The notes under the pieces are model-generated. The model was given only the letters and a program-made list of their open reading frames with translations. It searched no databases and was not told the DNA's origin. This document shows, in pieces, positions 5,669-6,385 of a stretch of 6,385 nucleotides of DNA. Numbering within the stretch: position 1 is the stretch's first letter; each line of letters opens with the position of its first letter. A program made the position numbers and the translations under genes. This stretch comes from Bacteroidales bacterium (GTDB taxonomy: Bacteria > Bacteroidota > Bacteroidia > Bacteroidales > VadinHA17): NCBI GenBank assembly GCA_022615595.1, contig JAKEGI010000001.1, forward strand, positions 1 to 6,385, read 5' to 3'.

Positions 5669-6385
5669 ATGAAAAATACCCCCATTAATAAAGAAACCGT
5701 AAGCAACGCAATAACCTCCAGCGGCATTACGGATCTCGGATATGCAAGCATAAGGGAGATCGTAAAACTTGTAAATGTACTCCGCAATGAGACCGGAGTG
5801 GAGTTCATCAGGATGGAGATGGGGGTACCCGGGCTTCCGTCAGCAGATGTGGGAGTAAAAGCCGAGATAGAAGCTCTCAGAAAGGGAGTTGCTTCAATAT
5901 ATCCTGACATTGAGGGTCTGCCTGAGTTTAAGACAGAAGCCTCCAGGTTTATTAAGCTTTTTCTTGACATCGACATAAATCCTGGCTGTTGTGTCCCCAC
6001 CGCCGGATCAATGATGGGAGGTATGGCAAGCTTCATGGTTGCCAACAGGAATGACAGGACCAAGGAAGGGACCCTCTTTATCGATCCGGGCTTCCCGGTG
6101 CAGAAGACACAGACCAGGATACTGGGGCAGGATTACAGGTCGTTTGACGTATACGACTACCGTGGAGACAAACTCGGTCCCAAACTCGAATCAATGCTTG
6201 AGTGCGGAAAAGTTTCAACGATACTCTATTCGAATCCCAACAATCCTTCATGGATCTGTTTCACTGAGGATGAACTTCGTACCATAGGCAGGCTGGCTGC
6301 CAGGTACGATGTGATCGTTGTCGAGGATCTGGCCTATTTCGGGATGGATTTCCGTAGCGACTACTCCCGCCCCGGCGTGCCGCCC
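5669..6385 (+). CDS. Class I/II PLP-dependent aminotransferase, 3' part missing
   Basis: The frame is open to the right edge and gives 239 residues of a fold-type I aminotransferase, normally about 400-440 long. Such enzymes move an amino group between an amino acid and a 2-oxo acid in the cytoplasm with pyridoxal phosphate. Visible landmarks are the phosphate-loop region PTAGSMMGG (110-118), the cofactor-binding SNPNNPSW (188-195, Asn192 expected near the PLP O3') and VVEDLAYF (217-224, Asp220 and Tyr223 expected to hold the pyridine ring). The Schiff-base lysine lies beyond the window. RMEMGVPGLP (48-57) and YPDIEGLPEFK (78-88) are the substrate-side motifs of this class. The chosen ATG at 5669 starts MKNTPI. 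An in-frame ATG at 5645 overlaps the preceding stop as ATGA and would add eight residues. No Shine-Dalgarno sequence favours either. The amino acid used cannot be told from this part. Confidence 0.87.
   Translation, partial: MKNTPINKETVSNAITSSGITDLGYASIREIVKLVNVLRNETGVEFIRMEMGVPGLPSADVGVKAEIEALRKGVASIYPDIEGLPEFKTEASRFIKLFLDIDINPGCCVPTAGSMMGGMASFMVANRNDRTKEGTLFIDPGFPVQKTQTRILGQDYRSFDVYDYRGDKLGPKLESMLECGKVSTILYSNPNNPSWICFTEDELRTIGRLAARYDVIVVEDLAYFGMDFRSDYSRPGVPP

Noticed and set aside
5617..6063. 148-residue open frame on the minus strand
   Set aside because: It is antisense to the start of the aminotransferase, whose motifs are clear on the plus strand.

Overview
The window looks like a chromosomal piece of an anaerobic, fermentative member of the Bacteroidota, probably a Bacteroidales-like lineage. 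This is inferred from three things: the gene families; the near absence of Shine-Dalgarno sequences in front of the starts; and two candidate promoters resembling the Bacteroidota pattern (TTTG or TTG near -33 and TAnnTTTG near -7). No rRNA, tRNA, CRISPR array, transposase, integrase or phage gene was seen.

Layout. Positions 1-558 (minus) carry the N-terminal 186 residues of a HydE-type radical SAM protein, cut by the left edge. Positions 627-2252 (minus) carry a complete exported C69-family dipeptidase, which is upstream of hydE on the same strand. Positions 2253-2674 separate divergent genes. This 422-bp gap holds a candidate promoter for each direction, a 15-bp inverted repeat inside the peptidase promoter, a REP-like hairpin, and a chain of four adjacent tandem-repeat arrays with different unit lengths (7, 6, 8 and 16 bp). 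Positions 2675-4732 (plus) encode a fused ADP-forming acyl/acetyl-CoA synthetase. Positions 4733-4856 hold a nine-copy heptamer array. Positions 4857-5648 (plus) encode a small Mpv17/PMP22-like membrane protein whose last codons run through another heptamer array. Positions 5669-6385 (plus) carry the first 239 residues of a class I/II PLP aminotransferase, cut by the right edge.

How the genes may work together (inference). An exported dipeptidase would release amino acids, an aminotransferase would turn them into 2-oxo acids, oxidoreductases outside the window would make acyl-CoAs, and the ADP-forming CoA ligase would convert these to free acids with ATP formation. HydE points to [FeFe]-hydrogenase, a common electron outlet in such fermenters. 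The protein-coding genes belong to known families. The most unusual content is the density of short tandem repeats: six arrays in 6.4 kb, in the gaps between plus-strand genes and in one case at the 3' end of a reading frame.
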